64,000 nt of DNA from CAVQCJ01 sp963771835. Lineage in GTDB: Bacteria > Actinomycetota > Actinomycetes > Prado026. The number at the start of each line of letters is the position of its first letter. Positions within the stretch are counted from its first letter, which is position 1. Shown here piece after piece: positions 42,209 to 51,675 of this stretch. The notes beneath the pieces are model-generated. The model did no database searches, was not told the origin of the DNA, and was given only the letters and a program-made list of their open reading frames with translations. The stretch lies in contig CAVYVA010000001.1 of NCBI GenBank assembly GCA_963771835.1, positions 1,288,474 to 1,352,473 on the forward strand, read 5' to 3'. A program made the position numbers and the translations under genes.

Positions 42209-42916
42209 TCACCCGGGCCGGCCGGGCGGACGCAGCAGGAACCCGGCGACCGCGTCCGAGACGATCTCGAGCGCCTCCCCCTGCGTGAGCACGGCACGCG
42301 CCGGGACGGCGAACCCGTGGTCGGCCTGCGGGACCGGCACCACCTCGGGCCGGGCCCGCTCGGGGACCCCGGCGGCCAGCACCGACGCGGTGATCTCCGC
42401 CGGGCCGCCGAACGGGTCTCGCTCGCCCTGGACGACCAGCGTCGGGAGCCCGGTGCCGGCCAGCTCGTCGACGCGGCTGCGCTCGGGCCGCCCCGGCGGG
42501 TGCAGCGGGAACGCGAGGCACACGACCCGGTCGGCGCCGACGGCCACGGCCGTCCGGCAGGCCACCCTGGCCCCGGCGCTGCGCCCGCCGACGGCGAGCC
42601 GGCAGCCGTCGACGTGCAGCAGGTCGGCCAGCTCAGGTGCGGCGAGCACCGCGGCCCAGGCGCGGTCGAGCCGGGCCGGGGCGGCGGCCACCCGGCCGCC
42701 GGCTACCCGCCACGGCTGCTCGACGAGCACCGTGGTCACCCCGCGGGCCGGGAGCCGCGCGGCCACGGCGGCAAGGTCTCGGGCCTGGACCCCTCCGCCG
42801 GCGCCGTGACCCAGGACCAGCACCACCGGGCCAGACCCGCGCGGACGTCGTCCGGTGGCCTCGTGCACGAACACCCTGGCGAGGCCGACCGGCGTCCCGA
42901 TCTCGTACCTGCGCAC
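42209..42916 (-). CDS. alpha/beta hydrolase of the dienelactone-hydrolase-like group
   Basis: A 235-residue hydrolase. LVLGHGAGGGV holds the oxyanion turn near residue 36, the nucleophile is in VGGRSAGARVA (Ser near 113), the acid in LVVQGERDPFGG near 170, and the His in QADHGFAVP near 205. No signal peptide, so cytoplasmic. The substrate is unknown. The start at 42916 abuts the stop of the SRAP gene upstream, so it is likely in that operon. Confidence 0.8.
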   Translation of the reverse strand: MRRYEIGTPVGLARVFVHEATGRRPRGSGPVVLVLGHGAGGGVQARDLAAVAARLPARGVTTVLVEQPWRVAGGRVAAAPARLDRAWAAVLAAPELADLLHVDGCRLAVGGRSAGARVACRTAVAVGADRVVCLAFPLHPPGRPERSRVDELAGTGLPTLVVQGERDPFGGPAEITASVLAAGVPERARPEVVPVPQADHGFAVPARAVLTQGEALEIVSDAVAGFLLRPPGRPG

Positions 42917-42919
42917 GGC

Positions 42920-43753
42920 TCAGAACAACCCGTCGGGGCCGGCGTGGCCGTTAGGGCCGCCGGGGCCGCCGGACGAGTCGGGCAGCGGCTGGATCAGCTC
43001 CGGTCCGTTGTGGGCGACGCTGTTGACGGCGGTCGAGACCGGGTAGGCGTCCAGCCGGCCGGGGGCCGCCGGGACGAGCAGCCCGCGCAGCAGGTCCGGG
43101 TCGTCCACCTCCGGGTCCAGCCAGGCGCCGTAGCGCTCGCGCTCCACCAGCAACGGCATCCGGTCGTGGATCATCCCGACGGCGTCCTCGGCCTGTGTCG
43201 TCAGGACCGCGCAGGTCACGAGCCAGGCCTGGGGGTCGTCCTCGGGCACCTCCGGCCGGCGCCAGAACTCGTACAGGCCGGCCATCGCCAGCACGCCGCC
43301 GTCCTTGGGATGGATGAAGAACGGCTGCTTGGTCGGCCGCTGCGGTCCGGTCCGCCGGCCCGGGTACCACTCGTAGTAGCCGTCGGCCGGCAGCAGGCAG
43401 CGCCGACGGGCGAACGCGCGACGGAACGCCGGCTTCTCGGCGACCGTCTCCATCCGCGCGTTGATCAGCCGCGAACCGATGGAGGGGTCCTTGGCCCAGG
43501 ACGGCACCAGGCCCCAGCGGAGCACCCGGAGCTGGCGGACCGGCGCTGCCGGCCCGGCCGCCGCGGCCGCCTCCACGGGTGTCCCGTCCGGCCCGCGCTC
43601 GCTCCGGGGGGCGCGGGTCAGGACCGCGTACACGTCCTTGGTCGGGGCCACGTTGAAGTCCGGCTCAAGGCGGGCGGGCACCTCGACCCGGTCGACCTCG
43701 AACTCCTCGACGAGGTCGTCGGGGTCCCGGCTGGCCGCGTACCGCCCGCACAC
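42920..43753 (-). CDS. SOS-response-associated peptidase-type protein (SRAP/YedK)
   Basis: A 277-residue SRAP protein that forms thiazolidine crosslinks with abasic sites in single-stranded DNA. The catalytic Cys is residue 2 of CGRYA after Met removal; NVAPTKDVYAV near residue 34, RLINARMETV, GYYEWYPG near 125 and the His in VGMIHDRMP near 195 are the conserved set. The GTG at 43753 is the start because Cys2 must follow it. The C-terminus PDSSGGPGGPNG is a disordered tail. Confidence 0.93.
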   Translation of the reverse strand: MCGRYAASRDPDDLVEEFEVDRVEVPARLEPDFNVAPTKDVYAVLTRAPRSERGPDGTPVEAAAAAGPAAPVRQLRVLRWGLVPSWAKDPSIGSRLINARMETVAEKPAFRRAFARRRCLLPADGYYEWYPGRRTGPQRPTKQPFFIHPKDGGVLAMAGLYEFWRRPEVPEDDPQAWLVTCAVLTTQAEDAVGMIHDRMPLLVERERYGAWLDPEVDDPDLLRGLLVPAAPGRLDAYPVSTAVNSVAHNGPELIQPLPDSSGGPGGPNGHAGPDGLF

Positions 43754-43834
43754 ACCGCCAGCCTGCCACGCCGGCCCGACGCGGCCGAGGCGGCGGACGC
43801 GCCCGACGCGGCCGCCGCAGCGGTGGCCGCTGCG

Positions 43835-45149
43835 ATGATGGGGAACGTGCCGGACCCGACCCGTACCGCCGCCGAGCTCTGGGACGCCCCCACGGCGAGC
43901 GGGCCGGTGCTGGCGACCGTCCGCATCCCGGGCTCGAAGTCCATCACCAACCGGGCTCTTGTCCTGGCCGCCCTCGCAGACGGGCCGACGACCCTGCTGC
44001 ACCCGCTGGTGGCCCGCGACACCCGGTTGATGGCGGCCGCGCTGCGGGCGCTCGGGGCGGACGTCGACGAGGCGGCGCCGTCGTGGACTGTCCGCCCGGG
44101 CGCCCTGCGCGGGCCCGCCGCCGTCGACTGCGGGCTGGCCGGGACGGTCATGCGCTTCGTGCCGCCGGTGGCGGCGCTCGCCGACGGACCGGTCGACTTC
44201 GACGGCGACGAACGGGCCAGGGCACGGCCGATGGGCCCGTTGCTCGGCGCCCTGCGCCGCCTCGACGTGCGCATCGACGCCGGCCAGGACCAGCTCCCGT
44301 TCACCGTCCGCGGCACCGGCCGGGTCCGGGGCGGTCAGGTCGCGGTCGACGCGAGCGGGTCCAGCCAGTTCGTCAGCGCGCTGCTGCTGGCCGGGTGCAG
44401 GTTCGACGACGGCCTGCGCGTCGTCGACGTCGGCCCGGTCCTGCCGTCGGAGCCGCACATCGCGATGACGCTGGCGATGCTGACCGACCGCGGGGTGCCC
44501 GCGGGCCACGATGCCGGCCGCCGGATCTGGTGGGTCGGCCCGGCCCAGCCGCACGGCGGCGACGTGACCATCGAGTCGGACCTGTCCAACGCGCTGCCGT
44601 TCGCGGCGGCGGCGCTCGTCACCGGCGGCCGGGTGGTGGTCGGCGGGTTCCCGGTCGGATCGGGCCTGCAGCCGGTCGACGCGGTCAGCGCCCTGCTGGA
44701 GGCGCTGGGCGCACGGCTGGTGGCCGACCGGCTCGGGGGCGCCCTGGTCGTCGACGGGTCCGGCGGGCTGACCGGCGCCGGCGAGCTGGACATGTCCGCT
44801 GATCGGCGAGCTGGTCCCGGTGACCGCGGCCCTGGCGGCGCTGGCTCCGGGTGTCACCACGATCCGCGGGGTGGCGCACCTGCGCGGGCACGAGACGGAC
44901 CGGCTGGCCGCCCTGGCCGCCCAGATCAACGGCCTCGGGGGCGACGTCACCGAGCTCGCCGACGGGCTCTCGATCCGCCCCGCGGCCCTGCACGGCGGCG
45001 TGTTCGAGACCTACGACGACCACCGGATCGCCACTGCCGCCGCCGTGCTCGGGCTGGCCGTCCCGGGCGTGCGCGTCGTCGACGTCGCGACCACCGGCAA
45101 GACCCTGCCCGACTTCGTGGACCGCTGGATCGGGATGCTCCCGCGGTGA
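43835..45149 (+). CDS. aroA: EPSP synthase, frameshifted near C-terminus
   Basis: 3-phosphoshikimate 1-carboxyvinyltransferase of the shikimate pathway, about 437 residues. Markers: PGSKSITNRALVLAALADG near residue 32, DCGLAGTVMRFVPP near 100, DASGSSQFVSALLLAG near 170, PHIAMTLAMLTDRG near 210, ESDLSNALPF near 250. The frame breaks near 44797 (DMSADRR); the natural continuation LIGELVPVTAALAALAPG, RGHETDRLAALAAQ and ETYDDHRIATAAAVLG runs to 45149. A two-base loss or one-base gain fits. The start is ATG 43835 or GTG 43847. Confidence 0.93.
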
Positions 45150-46151
45150 GCCAGGGCCGCGGCCGCGACCTGGACGAGGACGACGTCCGGGTCCGTCCCG
45201 GGCGGGGCAAGTCCCGCCCGCGGACCAAGGACCGCCCTGCGTACGACGAGGCGGTGCTCGGCTGGGTCGTGACCGTCGACCGCGGCCGATTCGGCTGCCT
45301 CGTCGGTGAGGGGAGCCGGCGGCAGACCGTGACGGCGATGATGGCGCGCGAGCTCGGCCGCAAGGCGGTCGTCGTCGGCGACCAGGTCGCCCTGGTCGGC
45401 GCGCTGGACGGGGCGGACGGGTCGCTCGCCCGCATCGTCCGGGTGCAGCCCCGCCGCTCGGTGCTGCGACGGACCGCGGACGACACCGACCCGGTCGAGC
45501 GGGTGGTGGTCGCGAACGCCGACCAGCTGGCAGTCGTCACCTCCGTGGCGAACCCCGAACCGCGGCCGCGGCTGATCGACCGCTGCCTGGTCGCCGCGTA
45601 CGACGCGGGCCTGCGGCCGTTGCTCATCGTCACGAAGACCGACCTCGCCGCTCCGGACGAGCTGCTCGCGACCTACCGCGCGCTGGACGTCCCGCACGTC
45701 GCGCTGCAGCGCGGCGCCGACCTGGCACCGCTGCTGACCCGGCTGCGGGACCGCCGGACGGTCTTCGTCGGCCACTCAGGCGTCGGGAAGTCGACGTTGG
45801 TCAACGCCCTGGTCCCGGGCGCCGACCGGGCGACCGGCGCGGTCAACCTGGTCACCGGCCGTGGTCGGCACGTCTCGACGTCTGCCGTGGTGCTCGAGCT
45901 GCCCGAGCGGCGGCTGGGTCATCGACACCCCGGGGATCCGGTCGTTCGGGCTCGCCCACGTGGACCCGTCCCGGGTGGTCGCGGCCTTCCCGGACCTGGC
46001 CTCGGGGACCGCCCAGTGCCCGCGCTCGTGCAGCCACGACGAGCCGGACTGCGGGCTGGACGCCTGGGTCGCCGCCGGCCACGCCGACGCGGCCCGGCTG
46101 GACTCGTTGCGCCGCCTGCTGCGCGCCCGCGAGCTCCCCGAGAACGACTGA
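45146..46151 (+). CDS. rsgA: ribosome small-subunit GTPase RsgA, frameshifted
   Basis: Circularly permuted GTPase aiding 30S maturation, about 334 residues. OB-fold residues 25-95, then VANADQLAVVTS, KTDLAAPDEL (G4), GHSGVGKSTLVNALVPG (G1 near residue 215), then the frame breaks near 45905 inside the G2/G3 region, and IDTPGIRSFGLAHV with the zinc domain CPRSCSHDEPDCGL continues to 46151. The GTG start overlaps the aroA stop. The break hits a CGGCGGCTGG run, so an indel error is likely. Confidence 0.9.
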
Positions 46152-46167
46152 GGCGCCGCCCGTCCGG

Positions 46168-46653
46168 CTAGCGCGCGTTGGTGGACTTCACGATCTGGCT
46201 CCAGACCGCGCGGGAGCCTGCGTCGCCGGTGACCACGATCCAGGACGTCGCGCCGACAGCGGCGACCAGGGTCACCACGCCGAGCAGCCGCAACGTCCCG
46301 GGGCTGGGGCTGCCGGCCCACTCCCGGCGGCTGTCCAGGACCAGCCACGCCACCGCGAGCATCCAGAACACCAGCACGATCCACGGCGCCTTGCCGCCGA
46401 GCAGGACGTGGCGGTTGAGGTCGGGGTTCGTGGTGATGGCCAGCCGGGCGTCCAGCGCCTCACCGCTCTTCTTGGCGACGAACGCCGACCCGACCGCGAT
46501 CGTCAGCAGGACCAGCAGCGGCCAGCGCAGCCGCTCGCGCCACGTCGTCGAGAACAGCATCAGAACCGCCATGGCCGCGCACAGCGGGACCAGCACCACC
46601 ACCGCATGGATGACCAGGATGTGCAACGGCAGCCCGAAGAAGGTGTCGAACAC
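46168..46653 (-). CDS. DUF2231 membrane protein
   Basis: A 161-residue four-helix membrane protein with the DUF2231 start LPLHILVIHAVVVLVPLCA (residues 8-26) and further helices near 40-58, 88-106 and 122-142. Conserved His residues near the N-terminal helix may bind heme, by analogy with related cytochrome-like families. Function unknown. It is convergent with rsgA and only 16 bp away. Confidence 0.8.
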   Translation of the reverse strand: MFDTFFGLPLHILVIHAVVVLVPLCAAMAVLMLFSTTWRERLRWPLLVLLTIAVGSAFVAKKSGEALDARLAITTNPDLNRHVLLGGKAPWIVLVFWMLAVAWLVLDSRREWAGSPSPGTLRLLGVVTLVAAVGATSWIVVTGDAGSRAVWSQIVKSTNAR

Positions 46654-46756
46654 GCGACCTCCCGTAGCCGACCCGGCGTGCGAGCCGTCGATGTGCCGTC
46701 CCGAAGGTGGGTACGTACGATCGGCGGCGCCGGTTCATCCGACCCGGGCGGTCCGC

Positions 46757-47044
46757 TCAGCCTGCCGGATCGTCGGCGGACACGCTGCCGCCGACGCGCC
46801 AGTACCAGCCGTTCTCGCGGTCCAGGAACCCCTCGTCGACCAGCGACCGGCGGAGCATCGCGTAGTCGGGGTGCGCCTGGACCAGCAGCTCGTTGACGTG
46901 CGCCTCGAGGTAGGCGCGCCCAGGCTCGAACCGCTGCGCGAGCCGGTCCAGCACGAGCAGCCGCTTGGCGCGTTTGGCGGGCATCCGCACCAGCCGGTCG
47001 TGGTCCCAGAAGGCCCGGTCGACCTTCTCAGCCAGGTCGCGCAC
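46757..47044 (-). CDS. DUF2087 domain protein
   Basis: A 95-residue protein, helical, reading KRAKRLLVLDRLAQRFEPGR, YLEAHVNELLVQAHPDYAML and RRSLVDEGFLDRENGWYWRV, which is the DUF2087 pattern (a winged-helix-like DNA-binding unit often found at the C-terminus of ArsR-type regulators). The GTG start at 47044 is 37 bp from the divergent hisN start. Role unknown; may be a small transcription factor. Confidence 0.75.
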   Translation of the reverse strand: MRDLAEKVDRAFWDHDRLVRMPAKRAKRLLVLDRLAQRFEPGRAYLEAHVNELLVQAHPDYAMLRRSLVDEGFLDRENGWYWRVGGSVSADDPAG

Positions 47045-47081
47045 GCCTTCGAGCGTACGCGGGCCGATACTGTGTGGCCCC

Positions 47082-47903
47082 GTGGACGACGGTGTCGCAG
47101 GGCCGTACGCCGCCGACCTGGAGCTGGCGCTGCTGATGGCCGACCGGGCCGACGTGCTGACGCTGGACCGCTTCCAGTCGCTGGACCTCGTGGTGGAGAC
47201 CAAGCCCGACCTGACCCCGGTGACGGACGCCGACCGGGCGACCGAGCAGCTGCTGCGCGCGCACCTCGCCGAGCACCGACCGCAGGACGGGGTCGTCGGC
47301 GAGGAGGAGGGCGGCGACCGCCCGGACCTGGCCTGGCAGGGCCGGCGGTGGGTCGTGGACCCGATCGACGGCACCAAGAACTACGTCCGCGGCGTGCCGG
47401 TCTGGGCCACGCTCGTCGCGCTGGTCGACGGGACCGACATCGTGGTCGGCGTGGTGTCGGCACCGGCGCTGGGCCGGCGCTGGTGGGCCGCCCGCGGAGC
47501 GGGCGCGTGGACCTGCGCCCGAGGTCAGGACGTGCCCCGCCCGGTACGGGTCTCGTCGGTCCGCGCGCTCGGCGACGCCTCGTTGTCGTACTCCGACATG
47601 GTCGGCTGGCCGGACGGCGGTGGCGCGTTCGGCGAGCTGGCCCGCCGATGCTGGCGGACCCGCGCGTACGGGGACTTCTGGTCGCACGTCCTGGTCGCCG
47701 AGGGAGCGGTCGACGTGGCCGTCGAGCCCGAGCTGTCGGTCTGGGACGTGGCCGCGCTGGTCCCGGTCGTGCGGGAGGCGGGCGGTCGGATCACCGGGCG
47801 CGACGGCGGTCCCGTGCTGCTCGGCGGCGGTGCCGTGACGACGAACGGCGCACTGCACGACGAGGTGCTGAAGACGCTCGCGCCCGGACTGTCCTCCGGC
47901 TAG
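47082..47903 (+). CDS. hisN: histidinol-phosphatase (inositol monophosphatase family)
   Basis: A 273-residue magnesium-dependent phosphatase. KPDLTPVTDADRATE near residue 45, VGEEEGG near 72, WVVDPIDGTKNYVRGVPVW near 90-108 and LSVWDVAALVPVVREAGG near 230 are the IMPase motifs; the variant DPIDGTKNYVRG is typical of actinobacterial HisN, the histidine-pathway enzyme. It follows aroA-rsgA in this order in many actinobacteria. The GTG start gives DDGVAGPYA. Confidence 0.9.
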   Translation: MDDGVAGPYAADLELALLMADRADVLTLDRFQSLDLVVETKPDLTPVTDADRATEQLLRAHLAEHRPQDGVVGEEEGGDRPDLAWQGRRWVVDPIDGTKNYVRGVPVWATLVALVDGTDIVVGVVSAPALGRRWWAARGAGAWTCARGQDVPRPVRVSSVRALGDASLSYSDMVGWPDGGGAFGELARRCWRTRAYGDFWSHVLVAEGAVDVAVEPELSVWDVAALVPVVREAGGRITGRDGGPVLLGGGAVTTNGALHDEVLKTLAPGLSSG

Positions 47904-48676
47904 GCGCTCTCGGGTACCGGGTCGACCCGAGCGGACGCCGCCGTCGTGCTGCGCCAGCGCGAGCGGACCCGAGACATCCAGACGAGCAGGACCGGGGCGG
48001 CGGCCACCGCCGCCAGGTCGAACCACCCGTAGCCGCCGGCCGCGCCGGACGGCGGGTTGCCCATCGCGACGATCCCGGTCGGGTCCTTCGGCGCCCAGGT
48101 CCAGATCCGCATCGACGTCCCGAGCAGCTCCAGGTACGTGACGACGACGAACGCGCCCACGTACAGCAGCCGGGCCCGTCCGAACGCCAGGAACCCGAGC
48201 AGGCAGGCGAACCAGAACGCGCCGAGCACGTCCGGCCGCGGCGCCCAGGGGCTCAGCCCCCACAGCGCGTACAGGCCGCCGGCCACCACGGTGGCGACGA
48301 CGGCCGGGCGGGCGTGCCGGCGCAGCAGCTCGGTCCCCCCGATCGACAGCGCCGCCAGGTACACCAGCCCGTGCCCCGGCGGCACGAACGGGGGGACGTC
48401 GTGCAGCCGGTAGACGTACACGTGCAGCCAGCCGGAGAACGTGTACTCGACGACGCTCGCGAACAGCACGACGACGGCCGTCTGGGCGCGGACCAGCGGC
48501 TCCTGCCAGACCAGCAGGGCCAGCAGGGTCACCCAGGTGCCGAGCCCGAGCAGGTCCTGGCGCGCGGGCGTCGCGGTGCGCTGCGCGAGCAGGACCACTG
48601 GGACCCAGACCAGCACCACCGCGGCGACCCACCACCGGGGTGCGGCGGTCACCTGGCGCAGAGTCGGCAGGCTCAT
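47900..48676 (-). CDS. multi-pass membrane protein of unknown function (DUF817-like)
   Basis: A 258-residue protein with about seven transmembrane segments. The stretch EYTFSGWLHVYVYRLHDVPPF, then VPPGHGLVYLAAL and GTSMRIWTWAPKD contains conserved His, Trp and Pro residues of a family seen in actinobacteria. It may be an enzyme of lipid or carotenoid metabolism, but no assignment is safe. ATG 48676 begins MSLPTLRQVTAAPRWW. Convergent with hisN. Confidence 0.6.
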   Translation of the reverse strand: MSLPTLRQVTAAPRWWVAAVVLVWVPVVLLAQRTATPARQDLLGLGTWVTLLALLVWQEPLVRAQTAVVVLFASVVEYTFSGWLHVYVYRLHDVPPFVPPGHGLVYLAALSIGGTELLRRHARPAVVATVVAGGLYALWGLSPWAPRPDVLGAFWFACLLGFLAFGRARLLYVGAFVVVTYLELLGTSMRIWTWAPKDPTGIVAMGNPPSGAAGGYGWFDLAAVAAAPVLLVWMSRVRSRWRSTTAASARVDPVPESA

Positions 48677-48805
48677 CGCGCCAGTGTGCCGGACCGGGCC
48701 GCCCGGCTCACGTCCGGTGTCGGCCGTGGACACGGCGGGCGCTGGGCCCAAAGATGTCCGGCACGGGTCCACCGACACCCGGGACCGGCTGCCACGGGAG
48801 GACGC

Positions 48806-49189
48806 ATGACCGTACGAGAGGCGATGAGCCGCGAGGTCCTGACCGTGGGCCCCGGGCACACGCTGCGCGAGGTCAGCGTGGCGATGCGCTCGCGGCACGT
48901 CGGCGCAGTGGTCGTGGTCGACCCGGACGGCGAGGGCGCGGGGATCCTCACCGAGCGCGACGTGCTGGTCGCCCTCGCCGAGGGCGCCGACCCCGACGTA
49001 GAGACCGTCTCCTCGCACCTGACCACCGAGATCGTGTACGCCTCGCCGGACTGGTCGCTGGAGCAGGCCGCCGAGGCCATGCTGCGCGGCGGCTTCCGGC
49101 ACCTGGTCGTCCTCGACGGGGGGGACGTCGCCGGCATCCTGTCCGTGCGCGACATCGTCCGGCTCTGGCACACCGAGCGGATCAGCTGA
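48806..49189 (+). CDS. CBS-domain pair protein
   Basis: A 127-residue protein made of two CBS motifs: MSREVLTVGPGHTLREVSVA then GAGILTERDVLVALAEG, and LTTEIVYASPDWSLEQAAEA then VAGILSVRDIVRLWH. Such a pair binds an adenosyl ligand (AMP, ATP or SAM) and acts as a small sensor. Convergent with the AI-2E-type gene (stops overlap by 8 bases). ATG 48806 follows GGGAGG. Confidence 0.85.
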   Translation: MTVREAMSREVLTVGPGHTLREVSVAMRSRHVGAVVVVDPDGEGAGILTERDVLVALAEGADPDVETVSSHLTTEIVYASPDWSLEQAAEAMLRGGFRHLVVLDGGDVAGILSVRDIVRLWHTERIS

Positions 49190-50318
49190 CCGCGGCCGGT
49201 TCCGTCGCCCCGTCCGGTCCGGGGTCGTGGCTGCGGCCGCGCCGGCCGTAGTAGCCGAACACCGTCGTCAGAACCGCGGCCAGCGGCACCGCGACGACCG
49301 CACCGACCAGGCCGGCGAGAACGCTGCCGGCGGTGACCGCGAGCACGACGCCGAGCGGGTGCAGCCGGACCAGCCGACCCATCACCAACGGCTGCAGCAG
49401 GTGCCCCTCGACCTGCTGGATGACGATGATCGCGACCAGCACGACCACGGCGGCCACCACGCCGCGCGTCGCCAGTGCGACGACGACCGCGACGAAGCCG
49501 CTGACGAACGCGCCGATGATGGGGACGAACGCGCCGAAGAACACCAGCGCGGCCAGCGGCACGGCGAGCGGCACCCGGATCACCGCCAGGACCAGGCCGA
49601 TCGAGACCGCGTCGACGAATGCGATCAGCAGGGTCCCGCGCACGTACGCCGTCAGCACCAGCCAGCTGCGCTGACCGACCTCGCGCACGCCGTCCTGGCT
49701 GCGGGAGGGGAACAGCGACACGCACCAGGACCAGATCCGGTCGCCGTCGAGCAGCATGAACACGGTCGCGAACAGCGCGATCGCGGCCCCGGACAGCACC
49801 TCCAGCGCGATGCGGGTCCCGGACAGCGCGCCGGACAGCAGGCCGTTGCGGTTCGCCTTGATGGCGTCCCAGGCCCGCTGCACGTAGTCCTGCAGGGTCG
49901 CGTCGTCGATGCCGAACGCGTCCCGCAGCCACGACCGGATCTGGGTGAGGCCGTCGGTGAACTTGTCGCTGAGGTCCGAGAAGGACCCGCTGATCTGCAC
50001 GGTGAGGGCGGCGAGCAGGGTCGCCACCAGGCCGATCGCGAGCACCAGGACCACCGTGGTCGCGAACCCGCGCGACCCCCGGGCGAGTCGCTGCACGCTG
50101 CGCACGGCCGGGTCGAGCAGTGCGGTCAGCAGGGTCGCGACGAACAGGGCGAGGATCAGCAGCTTGAGCCGGTCCGCCAGGAGCAGCAGCGCGAGCACGG
50201 CGGCCGCGATGACCAGCAGACGCCAGGACCAGTCGGCCGCCACCCGCACCGGACGCGGCACCTCCAGGTGCGAAGGCTGGCCCCCGCCGTCGAGGTCCCG
50301 GTGGTCGCTGGTCTGCAT
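49182..50318 (-). CDS. AI-2E transporter family membrane protein
   Basis: A 378-residue member of the AI-2E/PerM exporter family, with about eight helices (LLVIAAAVLALLLLADRLKLLIL near residue 35-55; VLVLAIGLVATLLAALTV near 85; LEVLSGAAIALFATVFML near 170; helices from 215 to 345 with VPLAALVFFGAFVPIIGAFV as the conserved segment near 260). Members move sodium/protons, quorum signals or polyprenols; which one is unknown here. It starts at an ATG with GAGGCTCG upstream. Confidence 0.85.
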   Translation of the reverse strand: MQTSDHRDLDGGGQPSHLEVPRPVRVAADWSWRLLVIAAAVLALLLLADRLKLLILALFVATLLTALLDPAVRSVQRLARGSRGFATTVVLVLAIGLVATLLAALTVQISGSFSDLSDKFTDGLTQIRSWLRDAFGIDDATLQDYVQRAWDAIKANRNGLLSGALSGTRIALEVLSGAAIALFATVFMLLDGDRIWSWCVSLFPSRSQDGVREVGQRSWLVLTAYVRGTLLIAFVDAVSIGLVLAVIRVPLAVPLAALVFFGAFVPIIGAFVSGFVAVVVALATRGVVAAVVVLVAIIVIQQVEGHLLQPLVMGRLVRLHPLGVVLAVTAGSVLAGLVGAVVAVPLAAVLTTVFGYYGRRGRSHDPGPDGATEPAAVS

Positions 50319-50373
50319 GGCACGAGCCTGAGGGGTGCCGGGCCCCGCAGCCAGCCAGGCGCGCCGGGCGCCG

Positions 50374-51621
50374 CTAGCCCGACTGGGCCGGATCGTCCGG
50401 CAGGTCTCCGGCCACGGCCCCGATCACGAACACCGCCGGCGAGCCGACCTCGCGCAGGTCCGCGCCGTGCGCGACCCCGGAGAGCGTCCCGCGCACAGCC
50501 GGCCGGCCGTCCTGCAGCCCCGCCACCGGGGTGGCGCCGGGCAGCCCGCCGGCCAGCAGCGCCTCGGCGACGGCCCCGATGGTGCGCACGCCCATCAGCA
50601 CCACGAGGGTTCCGCCGACCGCCGCCAGCGCCTTCCAGTCGATGGTCGACGCGGGGTCACCGGGAGGAACGTGCCCGGACACGACGGTGAACGCCTGCAC
50701 GACACCGCGGTGGGTCAGCGGGATCCCGGCGGCGCCCGGCACCGCGACCGCGCTGGTCACGCCGGGGACCACCTCGACCGCGACCCCGGCCCGGGCGCAG
50801 TCCTGAACCTCCTCCATGCCCCGGCCGAACACGTACGGGTCGCCGCCCTTGAGCCGGACCACCACCCGCCCCGCCCGGGCGTGCTCGACCAGCAACCGGG
50901 TGATCTCCTCCTGCGGCATCGAACGGCCGCCGGGCACCTTGGCGGCGTCGACCACGACCACGTCGGCCGCCAGCTCGTCCAGCACCGCCAACGGGGCCAG
51001 CCGGTCGGTGACCACGACGTCGGCGTCGGCCAGCGCGGCCCGCCCACGGACGGTCAGCAGCCCGGGGTCGCCGGGACCGCCACCCACCAGCACCACCCGG
51101 CCCGGCCGCGGGCGGCCTCCCGGCACGGCCGCGACCGGCTCACCGGGGGCGGGGCTCTGCGCCTGCGCGAGCAGCCGGTCGCGCATCGCGGCGGCCCGGC
51201 GCGGGTCCCGGTCGGCGTGCACGGCCAGGGTGTACGGACCCGTCCGGCCCGACGCCGGCACCCATGCCGTGGCCGCCGACGCGTCGTCGGCGCGGACGCA
51301 CAGGATCCGGTCCAGCTCGGCGTCGGCGGCCACCGCCCGGTTCACCTCGGGCCGGTCGGTGCACGCCAGCACCAGCCACGCCCCGGCCAGGTCGCCGGAG
51401 CGGTAGGGGCGCTCGAGCCAGCGCACCCGCCCGGTGGCGGCCAGGTCGGCCAGCGCGGGCGTCGCGACCGGGGCGACCACGCTCACGTCGGCGCCCGCGG
51501 CCAGCAGGCCGGCCACCCGGCGCAGGGCCACCGCGCCGGCGCCCACGACCACGACGCGACGACCCTCCAGCCGCAGACCCAGCGGGTACAGCGGCGCGGG
51601 GCCGGGGCGGGGCTCGTCCAT
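50374..51621 (-). CDS. cobA: fused siroheme synthase/uroporphyrinogen-III methyltransferase
   Basis: A 415-residue fused enzyme. The N-terminal 150 residues are a Met8/CysG_N type dehydrogenase (VVVVGAGAVALRRVAGLL near residue 20); the C-terminal 240 residues are SUMT, with VLVGGGPGDPGLLTVRGRAAL near 170, VRLKGGDPYVFGRGMEE near 255 and MGVRTIGAVAEALLAGG near 345. This makes siroheme from uroporphyrinogen III, or precorrin-2 for cobalamin. GTG/ATG start at 51621. Confidence 0.9.
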   Translation of the reverse strand: MDEPRPGPAPLYPLGLRLEGRRVVVVGAGAVALRRVAGLLAAGADVSVVAPVATPALADLAATGRVRWLERPYRSGDLAGAWLVLACTDRPEVNRAVAADAELDRILCVRADDASAATAWVPASGRTGPYTLAVHADRDPRRAAAMRDRLLAQAQSPAPGEPVAAVPGGRPRPGRVVLVGGGPGDPGLLTVRGRAALADADVVVTDRLAPLAVLDELAADVVVVDAAKVPGGRSMPQEEITRLLVEHARAGRVVVRLKGGDPYVFGRGMEEVQDCARAGVAVEVVPGVTSAVAVPGAAGIPLTHRGVVQAFTVVSGHVPPGDPASTIDWKALAAVGGTLVVLMGVRTIGAVAEALLAGGLPGATPVAGLQDGRPAVRGTLSGVAHGADLREVGSPAVFVIGAVAGDLPDDPAQSG

Positions 51622-51675
51622 GACCGCCCCATCGTCGCACCCGCCGGCGCCGTCGGACGCTGTCGCGGGCTCCGG

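Noticed and set aside
41756..46171. A 1471-codon open frame on the plus strand across sigR, the hydrolase and SRAP genes.
   Set aside because: Only its part from about 43835 (aroA, then rsgA frame) is real; the rest is antisense to identified genes with wrong composition.
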